From assembly GCA_024280115.1 (NCBI GenBank), contig JAJRQT010000058.1:1-47032 (forward strand): a stretch of 47,032 nucleotides of DNA, given 5' to 3'. Made by a program: the position numbers and the translations under genes. Below are positions 9,271 through 18,479 of this stretch, one piece after another. The notes beneath the pieces are model-generated. The model was not told the origin of the DNA, ran no database searches, and worked only from the letters and a program-made list of their open reading frames with translations. How positions within the stretch are numbered: the stretch's first letter is position 1; each line of letters begins with the position of its first letter. Source of the DNA: Bacteroidota bacterium. GTDB taxonomy: Bacteria > Bacteroidota > Bacteroidia > Cytophagales > Cyclobacteriaceae.

Positions 9271-9284
9271 TCGATTTAAATCAT
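9271..9284. promoter_or_regulatory. Degenerate second dyad, TCGAT-TTAA-ATCAT
   Basis: One half matches the perfect dyads exactly and the other differs at its two outer bases. It is centred 47 bp after the perfect dyad and would overlap the inferred transcription start, where a bound regulator would repress. This is an inference from spacing. Confidence 0.35.
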
Positions 9285-9342
9285 TAGACTGATCCTCTTT
9301 TTAACCGGCAAGAGGAATCAGGTTGATAAATATTTGAATGAT

Positions 9343-9999
9343 ATGAGATACTCTGAAAATATTAATATTTTAATAGAAGAGCATATAGACACATATCAAT
9401 TGTATAAATCAAATGATCGTATTTTTGGTGAAGGAGATCCATTTCTTGGACTCTATTACATTCTCGAAGGAAGCGTAAAGATTTTTAAAAATAACGATAA
9501 TCAACCACTACTGCTTTGGGTTGGAGAGGCTGGTGAATTTATTGGAATCACATCGTACTTTGATAACTCAGACAATTATAAATTTACTGCAACGGCCTCA
9601 GAGTCGAAATGTAAATTAATTTATATTCCATCTGATAATTTCAGTGAATCATTAGACAGGATTCCGGGGATTAAGGAAGAGATAATAAAAGTATTTTGCA
9701 AAAGGATTAACTTCGTTGAATTGAGGATTAACAACCATATTCAGCACAGCACCAGGCAAAGATTCATCAATACAATTAACTTTATTTTTAAGCATTTAAA
9801 ACCTCCTCAACAAAAACATTCTAAAAAGGGAACTGTTGTGAGATATTCAATAAATGATCTCTCAGAAATGGTCGGATCTTCAAAAAAATCACTGAGTAAG
9901 CTTATCAAGGAATTTGAAAACGAAAATTTATTGCATTTTCAAGGAGACCGCATTATGATCCACGACATGAGTAAGTTTCGAGAAATCACAGCATTTTAA
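9343..9999 (+). CDS. Second Crp/Fnr-family regulator, no cluster cysteines
   Basis: A 218-residue regulator: sensor beta-barrel (about 20-105, with 'EGDPFLGLYYILEGSVKIF'), dimer helix (about 105-135) and helix-turn-helix (about 168-192). It has no N-terminal cysteine group, so it is not an iron-sulfur FNR; it could sense a small ligand or heme as DNR/NNR-type NO regulators do, but nothing in the sequence proves this. The recognition helix reads SKKSLSK, with lysines where CRP and FNR have the Glu and Arg that read TGA, so its DNA site should differ from the ATGAT dyads. The frame is open from a TTG at 9334; the ATG at 9343 is preferred. The stop is 36 bp from the convergent narI gene. Confidence 0.85.
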   Translation: MRYSENINILIEEHIDTYQLYKSNDRIFGEGDPFLGLYYILEGSVKIFKNNDNQPLLLWVGEAGEFIGITSYFDNSDNYKFTATASESKCKLIYIPSDNFSESLDRIPGIKEEIIKVFCKRINFVELRINNHIQHSTRQRFINTINFIFKHLKPPQQKHSKKGTVVRYSINDLSEMVGSSKKSLSKLIKEFENENLLHFQGDRIMIHDMSKFREITAF

Positions 10000-10035
10000 A
10001 AAAACTATTCCCCGGTTGTTACTCAAAACCATGTG

Positions 10036-11436
10036 CTAATGATTCTTTGTTTCCTTGCCAAAATTATGGTTCGTACTCGTGCGGATAGATCTTCTATTCC
10101 AATTCCAGGTGACGACCTGATAACTTCTCCACAAATAATCAATTGGCGCTACAAGAAAATGCATAAACCTCGTAAACGGGATCAGGGCCAAAATAAAGAA
10201 GGCAGAGAAAATATGCAGTTGAATGAGCCAGGGTAAAGCGCTGACTGCCGCAATATCCGGATTAAATACAAATACAGAATTAAGATAAGGTGTAAGCACA
10301 CTGGCAAACCAGGAAGAACCCCATCTATAATAGTAAGCTACACCAAGCCCCGAAATGACCTGCACCAGCAGCACCACATAAACCCACAGATCCATATTGT
10401 TGGAAACCACAAGCAATTTTTTTGACGTCAATCTCCTTCTGATCAACATAAAAAGTCCAAACAGCGCTGAAAGTCCAAACACAAAAGCCGACCCTTCCAA
10501 AATCAGGAGCCTTACCGGTGAGCCATTCCATAATATAATAGAGCTGGGGAAAAGAAATGCAATTAGGTGACCGGCAAATAATACCAATAAGCCCCAATGA
10601 AAAGGCTGCGAACCCCAGAATAATTTTTTGCCTTCTAAAAACTGGGATGATAATGAAGATACTTTAAATCCGGTAGCTTTATACCTGATGATACTTCCGA
10701 AGAGAAAAATGAAAATGGATAAATATGGAAATATAGTAAACAAGAAAATATGCAATACCCTATTTTGCCCGATAAGCCCTATTGTCAACAGATATAAAAT
10801 AGCTGAAGTCAATAGAAGCATCAGGAAAAAAATCAGATTATGGTTTCTCTTAATAACTAAAAGAGGATACCCTAATTGACCTGAAAGCCTCTTCGCCAAA
10901 TAAAATATCCAAATCAATAATAAGACGATTAATACTAAAAGTCCTGTAACAATGTAAAATATAGAAATGAAGCTATTACTTAAGACCAGTTGATTATCTT
11001 GAGGTGAGCCTGCAACATTACTGGCGACTCCCGCATTATCAGCCGTAGCCTGCTCTGCTACATCGATATACGCTAATACTGATTTAATTTCATCATCGCT
11101 ATACATTTCATAGGGTAGCATTTGAATTTTATTATATTCCTCAAAGATTGCAATCGCATCCTTATCACCACTGTCGATTAGCTTTTGTGAGTTCCTTATC
11201 CAGCTTATCAGCCATTCCTCTGAACGTTTTTCGTTTATTCCTTTCAACCCCGGGCCTACCATTGTCTGATCATCTGTCCGATGGCAAACCACACAATTTT
11301 GTTTGAATATATCTTCCCCGGAAGTCTGTGCATTAGAGAAATAATTTGCGAAGAGGAAAGCAAATAATAGAAATAATGTATAAATCCGTTGTCGGCAGGT
11401 ACTTTTCTCTTTTTGTCGATCTATCATTTTAATCAT
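10036..11436 (-). CDS. narI: Nitrate reductase gamma subunit NarI fused to cytochrome c
   Basis: Membrane cytochrome b subunit that takes electrons from quinol, with an extra c-type heme domain. Residues 18-36 are a signal peptide. Residues 40-128 form a cytochrome c domain with heme motif C48-V-V-C51-H52 and likely axial M106 or M111. Two membrane helices follow (about 153-181 and 200-222), then NarI (about 226-450). All four NarI heme b ligands are present: H280 and H290, ten apart, and H408 and H426, eighteen apart, as in E. coli H56/H66/H187/H205. The even number of added helices keeps the NarI start on the periplasmic side, where the c domain must be. At 466 residues it is twice the length of ordinary NarI. 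It is last in the nar operon, 31 bp after narJ. Confidence 0.93.
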   Translation of the reverse strand: MIKMIDRQKEKSTCRQRIYTLFLLFAFLFANYFSNAQTSGEDIFKQNCVVCHRTDDQTMVGPGLKGINEKRSEEWLISWIRNSQKLIDSGDKDAIAIFEEYNKIQMLPYEMYSDDEIKSVLAYIDVAEQATADNAGVASNVAGSPQDNQLVLSNSFISIFYIVTGLLVLIVLLLIWIFYLAKRLSGQLGYPLLVIKRNHNLIFFLMLLLTSAILYLLTIGLIGQNRVLHIFLFTIFPYLSIFIFLFGSIIRYKATGFKVSSLSSQFLEGKKLFWGSQPFHWGLLVLFAGHLIAFLFPSSIILWNGSPVRLLILEGSAFVFGLSALFGLFMLIRRRLTSKKLLVVSNNMDLWVYVVLLVQVISGLGVAYYYRWGSSWFASVLTPYLNSVFVFNPDIAAVSALPWLIQLHIFSAFFILALIPFTRFMHFLVAPIDYLWRSYQVVTWNWNRRSIRTSTNHNFGKETKNH

Positions 11437-11467
11437 ATTTTAATTATTCTCATAAATTACACACATA

Positions 11468-12160
11468 CTAATTACTGACCTTGGTCCCCGAAAGTGCGGG
11501 ACTGGTGCAGGTACCACAATTTGTCAGAAAATTAGCGCCAAACGTAGGTACCACCTCGGCAATCTCAAACTGCACATCGCGGAAATCTTTTTCCAGCACC
11601 AGTAAAAGCGCTTTCAATGCATTGAAATAAATATTTCCGTATTGAATATCTTGCTGGATCAGCACCCGGTGTTTTTTCTTTAGAATTTTATTTTTCAGTT
11701 CCATCCGCGCCTGATCAAACTCTTTTAGCATATTATTAAGCGCGGGGATTAAAACTTTTACGGCCAGTTCATCAAGGAATTCTTTGTCTTCTACCTTGGT
11801 CATCAGCATGAGTACATTGGCGAGGTTGTCAGGCAATTCTTCGCCACAATCATTGTTTGCTTTTTGCTGCTCCTGTTTCATATGAACCAGAAATTCACCC
11901 CTTTTGTAATCTTCTCCAAAAATTACGTATCCGATATCGAGATAGCAGATGGCCTGAATGTGAAATGTTTTGCCAAAAACCTCTTCAATTTCTTCCAGCG
12001 ACCTGGCATTGATGTAATCAACAAATCGTTGCATTTCCTTTGCAGCATCAGGATATTCGGTCTCTAATAAAGACATACAAAGATTCACCCTTTGCTGATA
12101 GCCTTCCACAGGGTAGCGAAATAGTGCTGAAAATAATTGATATTGGCTTCTATCCTTCAT
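11468..12160 (-). CDS. narJ: Nitrate reductase assembly chaperone NarJ
   Basis: Cytoplasmic chaperone of the NarJ/TorD-type helical family that holds NarG until cofactor insertion and membrane attachment are complete; not part of the finished enzyme. The 230-residue product is mostly helical and has 'LFRYPVEGY' near its start and an acidic middle ('CGEELPDNLANVLMLM') typical of NarJ. The C-terminus carries 'NCGTCTSPALSG', two closely spaced cysteines of unknown relevance. It starts 5 bp after the narH stop codon, so translation is probably coupled. Position between narH and narI is the standard one. Confidence 0.88.
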   Translation of the reverse strand: MKDRSQYQLFSALFRYPVEGYQQRVNLCMSLLETEYPDAAKEMQRFVDYINARSLEEIEEVFGKTFHIQAICYLDIGYVIFGEDYKRGEFLVHMKQEQQKANNDCGEELPDNLANVLMLMTKVEDKEFLDELAVKVLIPALNNMLKEFDQARMELKNKILKKKHRVLIQQDIQYGNIYFNALKALLLVLEKDFRDVQFEIAEVVPTFGANFLTNCGTCTSPALSGTKVSN

Positions 12161-12165
12161 GTCTC

Positions 12166-13659
12166 TTATAATCCCCGCGTAGGTTTTTCCTTAAATCCAA
12201 ATCCCATTTCACCTTTTGCATCTGCCGTAGATTCAAGCATTTCAATGGACTCTTCACGATGGGCAGGAGGTATTACAAACCGCTCTTCAAAGGTAGCCAG
12301 GGAAGTTAGCCTGAAAATGCTGTTGGCCTCGTCACCTGTCATGTTCACCTGTTTCAGGGCGTCTTTAATTTCTTTTTCGTTTAAGTCACCCACTGTTTCA
12401 GCCCTCCTGTGGATTTTTACTGCCAACAGCTTTTTCAGCACATTCCGGACTTTATCTTCATCGCCGGCAGAAAACAAAGAAGCAAGGTACTTCATGGGCA
12501 ATCTCGACTTTTCGATCCCTGCCCAAAGTGAGTCTGAAGTAGTTTCATACACACCTTCAGTATCTACACTCGCCATGGCCGGTAGCATTGGTGGCACATA
12601 AAACAAATTTGGAAGTGTCCTGAACTCAGGATGTAAAGGCAAGGCTATTTTCCATTTCTTCACGAACTTATATACCGGTGAATTTTGTGCTGCAGTAATG
12701 GTAGAATCAGCAATTCCATTGAATTGGGCACTTCTTATCACCGCAGGGTCAAACGGGTCCACATAAATATCCATCTGACTATCCAGCAGGTCTTCATCGG
12801 AGGCATTGGCTACTGCATGGATTTTTTCTGCATTATAAAGCATTACACCGAGGTACCTAATCCTGCCCACACAAGAATGCATGCAAGCCGGCGCCTGGCC
12901 AGATTCCAAACGAGGATAGCACAATATGCATTTTTCAGATTTTCCGGTGTTCCAGTTAAAATAGCTCTTTTTGTAAGGACACGCAGTAATGCACATCCTC
13001 CACGCCCGGCACCTATCCTGATTGATAAGCACCACGCCATCTTCACCTCTTTTATACAATGCTCCTGATGGGCATGAAGCCACACAAGCCGGGTTCAGGC
13101 AGTGGTTGCAAATTCTGGGTAAATAATGGAATGTCATCCGCTCCAGCTGGAACATACTTTCCTGCTCGGCAGCACTAAGGTCTTTGAAATTAACGTCTTT
13201 TCGCGCATAGTCGGGAGTTCCGCTCAAATCATCATCCCAGTTTGGGCCCGACTTTATTTCCATCGGCTCTCCCGTGATCAAGGATACTGCCCTGGCGGTT
13301 GGCTGGTCATCTCCTTCCGGCGCGGTGAAAAGGTCTTGATATTTATAGGCCCAGGGAACATAATAATCTTCCAGTACCGGCAAGTGCGGGTTGTGAAAAA
13401 TATTTTTAATGCCCTTTAGTTTTCCGGCGCCTTTCAGGGATACAGAATCACCATTCTTTTCCCATCCACCTTTGTAAATGTCCTGATCTTCCCATTTGGT
13501 AGGGTATCCGGTTCCGGGTTTTGTTTCCACATTGTTCCACCACATGTATTCCGCCCCTCGCCTGTCCGTCCATATATTTTTGCAGGCAACTGAACAGGTA
13601 TGGCAACCGATACATTTGTCCAAATGAAAAACCATTGAAACTTGGGATCTTATATCCAT
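12166..13659 (-). CDS. narH: Nitrate reductase beta subunit NarH
   Basis: Iron-sulfur electron-transfer subunit linking NarI to NarG on the cytoplasmic face. The 497 residues contain the expected cysteine groups: 'CIGCHTCSVACKN' (about 16-28), 'CNHCLNPACVASCP' and 'CRAWRMCITACP'. In the last group a Trp replaces one Cys, as in the E. coli [3Fe-4S] site. 'CILCYPRLESGQAPACMHSC' completes the set of three [4Fe-4S] and one [3Fe-4S] clusters. Length and motif order are those of respiratory NarH, with no truncation. It follows narG by 30 bp. Confidence 0.96.
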   Translation of the reverse strand: MDIRSQVSMVFHLDKCIGCHTCSVACKNIWTDRRGAEYMWWNNVETKPGTGYPTKWEDQDIYKGGWEKNGDSVSLKGAGKLKGIKNIFHNPHLPVLEDYYVPWAYKYQDLFTAPEGDDQPTARAVSLITGEPMEIKSGPNWDDDLSGTPDYARKDVNFKDLSAAEQESMFQLERMTFHYLPRICNHCLNPACVASCPSGALYKRGEDGVVLINQDRCRAWRMCITACPYKKSYFNWNTGKSEKCILCYPRLESGQAPACMHSCVGRIRYLGVMLYNAEKIHAVANASDEDLLDSQMDIYVDPFDPAVIRSAQFNGIADSTITAAQNSPVYKFVKKWKIALPLHPEFRTLPNLFYVPPMLPAMASVDTEGVYETTSDSLWAGIEKSRLPMKYLASLFSAGDEDKVRNVLKKLLAVKIHRRAETVGDLNEKEIKDALKQVNMTGDEANSIFRLTSLATFEERFVIPPAHREESIEMLESTADAKGEMGFGFKEKPTRGL

Positions 13660-13689
13660 ATTTATTGTCTTTTACTTCTCTGAATAAAA

Positions 13690-16600
13690 TTAATACTCCA
13701 ATTTGTCCATTCTACGTACAAGCACATGCGTATCTCGGTTTACACCTACCGGTCCCCAGTAGTTGAAATGATAGGTAAATTGTCCATATCCTCCACACAT
13801 CAGGTTTGGCTTCAGGTGAACCCTTGTAAATGAGTTGTTCATGCCACCTCTTCTCGGTTCTCCATTTTTACCTCTTCTGATCTGCGACTTGGGAATATTG
13901 TACGTTCTTTCAACTGCGTGATACACCAGGCAAACCCCTTTCGGAATCCTGGCGCTAACGCAAGCGCGAGTCACATAAACTCCATGGTCGTTATATACTT
14001 CCACATAGTCATTGTCTTTGATGCCTAATTCCTCCGCATCCTTTTCGTTGAGCCAGCAGGGTTCGCAACCCCGGGATAGCGTAAGCATCCTCAAGGTATC
14101 TCCATAGGTAGAGTGAATGTGCCACTTACCATGCGGCGTCAGGCAATTCAACATCCTGGCTTTGCCATCGTTGACGGTCTGTCTTAAGTCTCCGTAAACT
14201 TCTGGGGTCGGGGATGGTTTATAGGTCGATAAGTGTTCTCCAAAAGCAATGTAGGCGTCATGATCGAGGTAGAAATGTTGTCGCCCTGTTAAAGTCCTCC
14301 ATGGAACGAGCATATCCACATTGTAGGTATAAGCCGCATATGTCCTTCCCTCATGCATCAGGCCCGACCAAAGCGGTGAGGAATTGTAGCGTTTGGGTTG
14401 TGATTGCAAATCGAGGTAATCAATTTTTATTTGTTCGTATCCTTCACCCAATTTAGCAATCTCTTTGATGCCTATTTTCTCAGCCATATTTTTATAGCAC
14501 CGGTTTGTTAATTTACCGTTAGTCAAAGTAGAAAGTTTGAGAACAGCATTGATTGCCTCTACATCACCCTTCAATGAGGGGTATTCTGTGCCATCATCCC
14601 ATTTTTGTATGTGTTGCCTGTGTTCGAGCATTTCATCATAGACATCCTCACACATGTAGTGATTGCCGTGGGCGCCAAGTCCATTTTTTGCTATTCCTGT
14701 TCCGAGGGAGATAAACTTGTCATATACTTTGGTATAATCCCGTTCCACAAAAGCAATTTTGTGCATGGTTTTACCAGGGATTGGCTCGCATTCACCTTTA
14801 CTCCAGTCCTGAAGTTTGGTTTGGCTTATTTCATCTTTCGAATCATGGGAAAGAGGGATATTAACCACATCTTTCATTTTGTCGGGCAGATGGGTGGGTG
14901 CCATTTCGCTCACTTTTTTTGCAAGTGCCTGGAAAATTTGCCAATCCGTCTTTGCTTCCCAAACAGGAGGTATTGCCTCTGACAGCGGATGAATGAAAGA
15001 GTGCATATCCGTAGAGTTGATATCTGCCTTTTCATACCACGAAGCTGTAGGCAGCACAATATCTGAATATAGCGCGGAGGTATCCATTCTGAAATTGATA
15101 TCGATCACCAAATCCATTTTACCGCTGGCCCCTTCCTTTTTAAAGATAATGTCCTTCACACTTTCTCCGGCTACTTCATCGGCAATTTTATTGGTATGTG
15201 TCCCCAAATAATGGTCAAGGAAATATTCATGCCCTTTGGCCGAAGTACCGATGGCATTTCCCCTCCAGATAAACCAAACCCTTGGGAAGTTTATTTCTTC
15301 ATCCGGTTCTACTACGGAATGCTTCAGCGCGCCGGATTTCAATTGATCTACGATATAATTCCGTATTTCGTCATCAGATTTAGCACCAGATTTTTCGGCG
15401 TCTTTTACAATTTCAAAGTTGTTTTTATTGTATTGCGGATAATAAGGCATCCACCCATTCCTGACAGACATTACCGTCCAGTCTGCAGTATGCATATTGG
15501 CCAATTTGTTATCCGGAGAGGAGTTATAAAACTTCTGATTTCCATCATAACGCCACTGGCTGGAATTGATATAATGCCAAATAGGTGATTGCTGCAGCCT
15601 CACCGGTCCATGCCAGTCTTTTCCACTCATAATCGTTCCCCAGGAATCCATGGGAGCAAGTTTCTCCTGCCCTACATAGTGGTTCATGCCTCCACCATTT
15701 TTGCCGTTGCAACCAGTAAGCATTTGCGCCATGATTGATGCCCGGTACATCAGGTTGTTGTGGAACCAGTGATTAATGGCCGCACCCACAATTACCATAC
15801 ACTTACCTTCTGTTTTTTCTGCTGTAACAGACCATTCGCGTGCCAACTGGAGCACTGTTTCCTTTCCAATTCCTGTGAAAATTTCCTGCCATGCGGGAGT
15901 ATAGGCCTGGTCTTTATCGTCATACGATGAGGGGTAGTCTCCTTCGAGGCCGCGGCCTACACCATATTGCGCCATGGTGAGGTCGTAAATGGTGGTGACA
16001 GGAATTTTATCGCCATTATCTAGTGTGAGGTATCGTACAGGCACTCCCCGTTGCGCTTTTTTGTCGAGGCCATATTCTACAAATTCTACCTGGAGTACGT
16101 CATCATGGGTATCGATGAGTGTCAGTTCCGGATCGTAGGAAACGCCAGTTTCACCATCTTCATATTTCAGGTTCCATTTTCCTTTTTCATCCTGCCATCG
16201 GTATCCCGATGTTCCCATAGGAGACACCAAATTCCCTGATTTCGTGTCGAAATTCAGAAATTTCCATTCTCCATTTTCTGCATTCTTATGTGATTTGACT
16301 TCACTCGCCCTCACCATTTTACCTGGAACCAACTTGTCTCCTTCCTTATCGAGCTTTACCAAGAACGGGCAATCTGTATATCTTTTTACGTAATCAATAA
16401 AATACGGAACCGGGTTGTCAACATGATATTCTTTCAGAATCACATGTGTGACCGCCATCCAGAAAGCGCCGTCTGAACCCGCGTGGGCAGGGATCCATTG
16501 GTCGGCATGCTTGGATATCATGCTAAAATCAGGTGACATGACGACTGTTTTGGTACCGTTGTGCCGGGCTTCGGCAAAGAAGTGAATATCGGGTGTCCGG

Positions 16601-17331
16601 GTCATGCCGAGGTTTGCGCCCATACATACGATGTATTTCGATACGTACCAATCTGCGCTTTCGCACACATCGGTTTGCTCGCCCCAAATTTCCGGGAAAG
16701 CATTTGGCAGGTCACAATACCAGTCGTAGAAACTTAAATTTACTCCACCCATAAGTTGCAGGTATCTTGATCCGGCAGCATAGCTCATCATAGACATGGC
16801 TGGAATTGGAGAAAAGCCAACAATCCTGTCCGAGCCATATTTTTGGATGGTATAGATATTTGAGGCGGCAATCAGTTCCATCAATTCTTCCCAACGCACA
16901 CGTCTAAATCCCCCTTTACCTCTCGCTCTTTGATATCTGTGCCGTTTTACCGGATCAGCCTGAATGCTCTCCCAGGCTTTCACAGGGTTGTCGTTGCAGG
17001 CGGTTTTTGCCTCCCTGTACATGTCAATTAATGCCCCGCGAATCAATGGGTATTTTACCCGAATCGGACTGTAAAGATACCATGAATATGAGATGCCACG
17101 CTGACAGCCCCGAGGCTCATACGGGGGGATTTCTTTGTTGAACTGTGGATAATCAACCTGCTGCAATTCCCATACGACTATACCATCTTTTACATGGATG
17201 GCCCAGGAGCAGCCCCCGGTGCAGTTTACCCCGTGCGTACTTCTTACTACCTTATCATATTGCCAACGGTTTCTGTAAAACTCTTCCCATTTTCTTGTCT
17301 TAGGTGATATTATATCTTCTATCCAACTCAT
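13690..17331 (-). CDS. narG: Respiratory nitrate reductase alpha subunit NarG
   Basis: Catalytic molybdopterin subunit (bis-MGD) reducing nitrate to nitrite with electrons from NarH. The 1213-residue product matches E. coli NarG along its length. The FS0 cluster ligands are H33, C37, C41 and C76 ('[13 protein letters not shown]', 'EPRGCQRG'). The Mo ligand is D221 in '[14 protein letters not shown]'. There is no twin-arginine signal, so the active site should face the cytoplasm, as in the E. coli complex and unlike the exported archaeal type. Nitrate therefore must be imported, which fits the narK genes nearby. One 60-base line counted in this gene (16501-16560) is about 45% G+C, while a line at 22681 is 33%. 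Confidence 0.97.
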   Translation of the reverse strand: MSWIEDIISPKTRKWEEFYRNRWQYDKVVRSTHGVNCTGGCSWAIHVKDGIVVWELQQVDYPQFNKEIPPYEPRGCQRGISYSWYLYSPIRVKYPLIRGALIDMYREAKTACNDNPVKAWESIQADPVKRHRYQRARGKGGFRRVRWEELMELIAASNIYTIQKYGSDRIVGFSPIPAMSMMSYAAGSRYLQLMGGVNLSFYDWYCDLPNAFPEIWGEQTDVCESADWYVSKYIVCMGANLGMTRTPDIHFFAEARHNGTKTVVMSPDFSMISKHADQWIPAHAGSDGAFWMAVTHVILKEYHVDNPVPYFIDYVKRYTDCPFLVKLDKEGDKLVPGKMVRASEVKSHKNAENGEWKFLNFDTKSGNLVSPMGTSGYRWQDEKGKWNLKYEDGETGVSYDPELTLIDTHDDVLQVEFVEYGLDKKAQRGVPVRYLTLDNGDKIPVTTIYDLTMAQYGVGRGLEGDYPSSYDDKDQAYTPAWQEIFTGIGKETVLQLAREWSVTAEKTEGKCMVIVGAAINHWFHNNLMYRASIMAQMLTGCNGKNGGGMNHYVGQEKLAPMDSWGTIMSGKDWHGPVRLQQSPIWHYINSSQWRYDGNQKFYNSSPDNKLANMHTADWTVMSVRNGWMPYYPQYNKNNFEIVKDAEKSGAKSDDEIRNYIVDQLKSGALKHSVVEPDEEINFPRVWFIWRGNAIGTSAKGHEYFLDHYLGTHTNKIADEVAGESVKDIIFKKEGASGKMDLVIDINFRMDTSALYSDIVLPTASWYEKADINSTDMHSFIHPLSEAIPPVWEAKTDWQIFQALAKKVSEMAPTHLPDKMKDVVNIPLSHDSKDEISQTKLQDWSKGECEPIPGKTMHKIAFVERDYTKVYDKFISLGTGIAKNGLGAHGNHYMCEDVYDEMLEHRQHIQKWDDGTEYPSLKGDVEAINAVLKLSTLTNGKLTNRCYKNMAEKIGIKEIAKLGEGYEQIKIDYLDLQSQPKRYNSSPLWSGLMHEGRTYAAYTYNVDMLVPWRTLTGRQHFYLDHDAYIAFGEHLSTYKPSPTPEVYGDLRQTVNDGKARMLNCLTPHGKWHIHSTYGDTLRMLTLSRGCEPCWLNEKDAEELGIKDNDYVEVYNDHGVYVTRACVSARIPKGVCLVYHAVERTYNIPKSQIRRGKNGEPRRGGMNNSFTRVHLKPNLMCGGYGQFTYHFNYWGPVGVNRDTHVLVRRMDKLEY

Positions 17332-17358
17332 TATATGTTGTTTTCTTTTTTTCGATGA

Positions 17359-17916
17359 TTAATTAATTGATTTGATTTGACGATCAAATATTTCCTTTTT
17401 TACAGATTCCTTTTTCCTGTTATTCCAGAAGAAATAAACAAATACCAACCAGATCACCAGACCAAAAGGTCCGTACATCAGGAATACGGAATTCATGCTG
17501 TTATTAATTTGTGTGCCTGACTCCTGATCCACATACTGCAAAAATGCTTTGAGCTTGGCTATTTCTTCAGGTGTGATGTCTTTGTTTTTGAAAGCGCTCG
17601 CCATAGCCGGGAAAGGCGGAGAACCTAAAATTGCGGCGACTCCCTGGTCTCCCATTCTTGTATATACATTGGTTAAGTCTTTGGCCAGCAGCCCGCCGCT
17701 AATAATAGCATCATTGGCAATATTGTGGCAGGAAATACACGATGACCCGCCATTTGCCAATCTGGCAGATCCATCAAACAAATCTGCACCCTCTGATATG
17801 GCCTGCAGGGTAGAATCCGGTATTACCTCACTATATGATTTTGCTTCAACGGCATGAAACAGACAGAAAACCAACACGAATTGAATCATGCGCCAGGTCC
17901 AACAATTCCTCTTCAT
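17359..17916 (-). CDS. Membrane-anchored monoheme cytochrome c, first gene of the nar operon
   Basis: A 185-residue periplasmic cytochrome c with an N-terminal signal peptide (about 8-25), one heme motif C60-I-S-C63-H64, a likely axial Met at M105 ('FPAMASAF') and a C-terminal membrane helix (about 144-164) followed by a basic cytoplasmic tail. It starts the nar operon, 27 bp before narG. A cytochrome c gene also heads the nar operon of Thermus (narC), though that protein is described as diheme; this one is not obviously homologous. With the c domain on NarI it gives the complex two predicted periplasmic c hemes. It probably carries electrons to or from the NarI heme at the periplasmic side; the direction cannot be told from sequence. 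Confidence 0.85.
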   Translation of the reverse strand: MKRNCWTWRMIQFVLVFCLFHAVEAKSYSEVIPDSTLQAISEGADLFDGSARLANGGSSCISCHNIANDAIISGGLLAKDLTNVYTRMGDQGVAAILGSPPFPAMASAFKNKDITPEEIAKLKAFLQYVDQESGTQINNSMNSVFLMYGPFGLVIWLVFVYFFWNNRKKESVKKEIFDRQIKSIN

Positions 17917-17985
17917 TTTGATGAGTTTAAGAAATGTAGAATATTATATTTCAACTAAAATTCAGCATTGTCCGTGTTGATTAAA

Positions 17986-17999
17986 ATGATCTAGATCAT
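17986..17999. promoter_or_regulatory. FNR/Crp-type dyad, ATGAT-CTAG-ATCAT
   Basis: Perfect dyad that is also a complete 14-bp palindrome because its spacer is CTAG. Its centre is 76 bp before the first nar operon gene. At the 36.5-bp spacing used at two other dyads, the minus strand reads GAATTTTA, a partial match to TAnnTTTG. It is a likely anaerobic activation site for the nar operon. Confidence 0.75.
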
Positions 18000-18226
18000 A
18001 GTCTGTTATATCCAATCTCATGTGGCTGTTTTTAATACTCCTATATGATTGATTCACAGAATATTAATAAAGGTTTCCTAAATGACTATAATATGCTAAA
18101 GCCATATATTTGATTAAAATGGAAGATGTGACATAAGACATTGTAAATCGTAGTTATCAGCACTTAAACGACAAAACAAAATAAAGGGAATATTGTAAAA
18201 GTGGACGGTGTACTTATACACCTAAA

Positions 18227-18281
18227 TTGGTGATATTGGATAATTGGTGATATTGGATAATTGGTGATATTGGATAATTGG
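18227..18281. repeat. 17-bp tandem repeat, 3.2 copies
   Basis: Three perfect consecutive copies of TTGGTGATATTGGATAA (18227-18243, 18244-18260, 18261-18277) plus a partial TTGG. Each unit itself contains two related halves (TTGGTGATA and TTGGATAA). There are no spacers, so it is not a CRISPR array. Confidence 0.9.
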
Positions 18282-18428
18282 TTTTTTCGGATCAGAATCG
18301 ATCACAAATCATCTTCATAATCGTGATAATGTTCCGGCGCTTCTTGTGCTGATTTTAATGTTTTTCAAATATATAGAGTGCTGTAATTCATGGTGGATTT
18401 ATTGGGTATGATAACCGAGGTTAGTAAA

Positions 18429-18462
18429 AAAAAAGGCTGTTCCCCAGGGAATAGCCTTTTTT
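18429..18462. terminator. Strong hairpin terminator of the nrf operon
   Basis: A stem of about 15 bp (AAAAAGGCT, one G-T pair, TTCCC / GGGAA...AGCCTTTTT) with a 2- to 4-base loop lies just after the nrfA stop codon. On the minus strand it is followed by a run of nine T, a textbook intrinsic terminator. It also has a T-run on the plus strand and may act both ways. Confidence 0.92.
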
Positions 18463-18479
18463 ATATCAATACAACATTA

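Larger units (their letters stand above)
17917..18428. other. Intergenic region upstream of the nar operon
   Basis: About 510 bp without a supported gene, between the nar operon start and the nrf terminator. It contains the regulatory dyad at 17986 and the 17-bp repeats at 18227, both listed separately. Nothing else recognisable is seen. Confidence 0.6.

Noticed and set aside
12137..12601. 154-residue reading frame on the plus strand
   Set aside because: It lies antisense to the narH end, has composition expected of a reversed conserved gene and no recognisable domain.
18227..18281. Possible CRISPR array
   Set aside because: The 17-bp units are directly adjacent with no spacers and there are no cas genes, so it is a simple tandem repeat.
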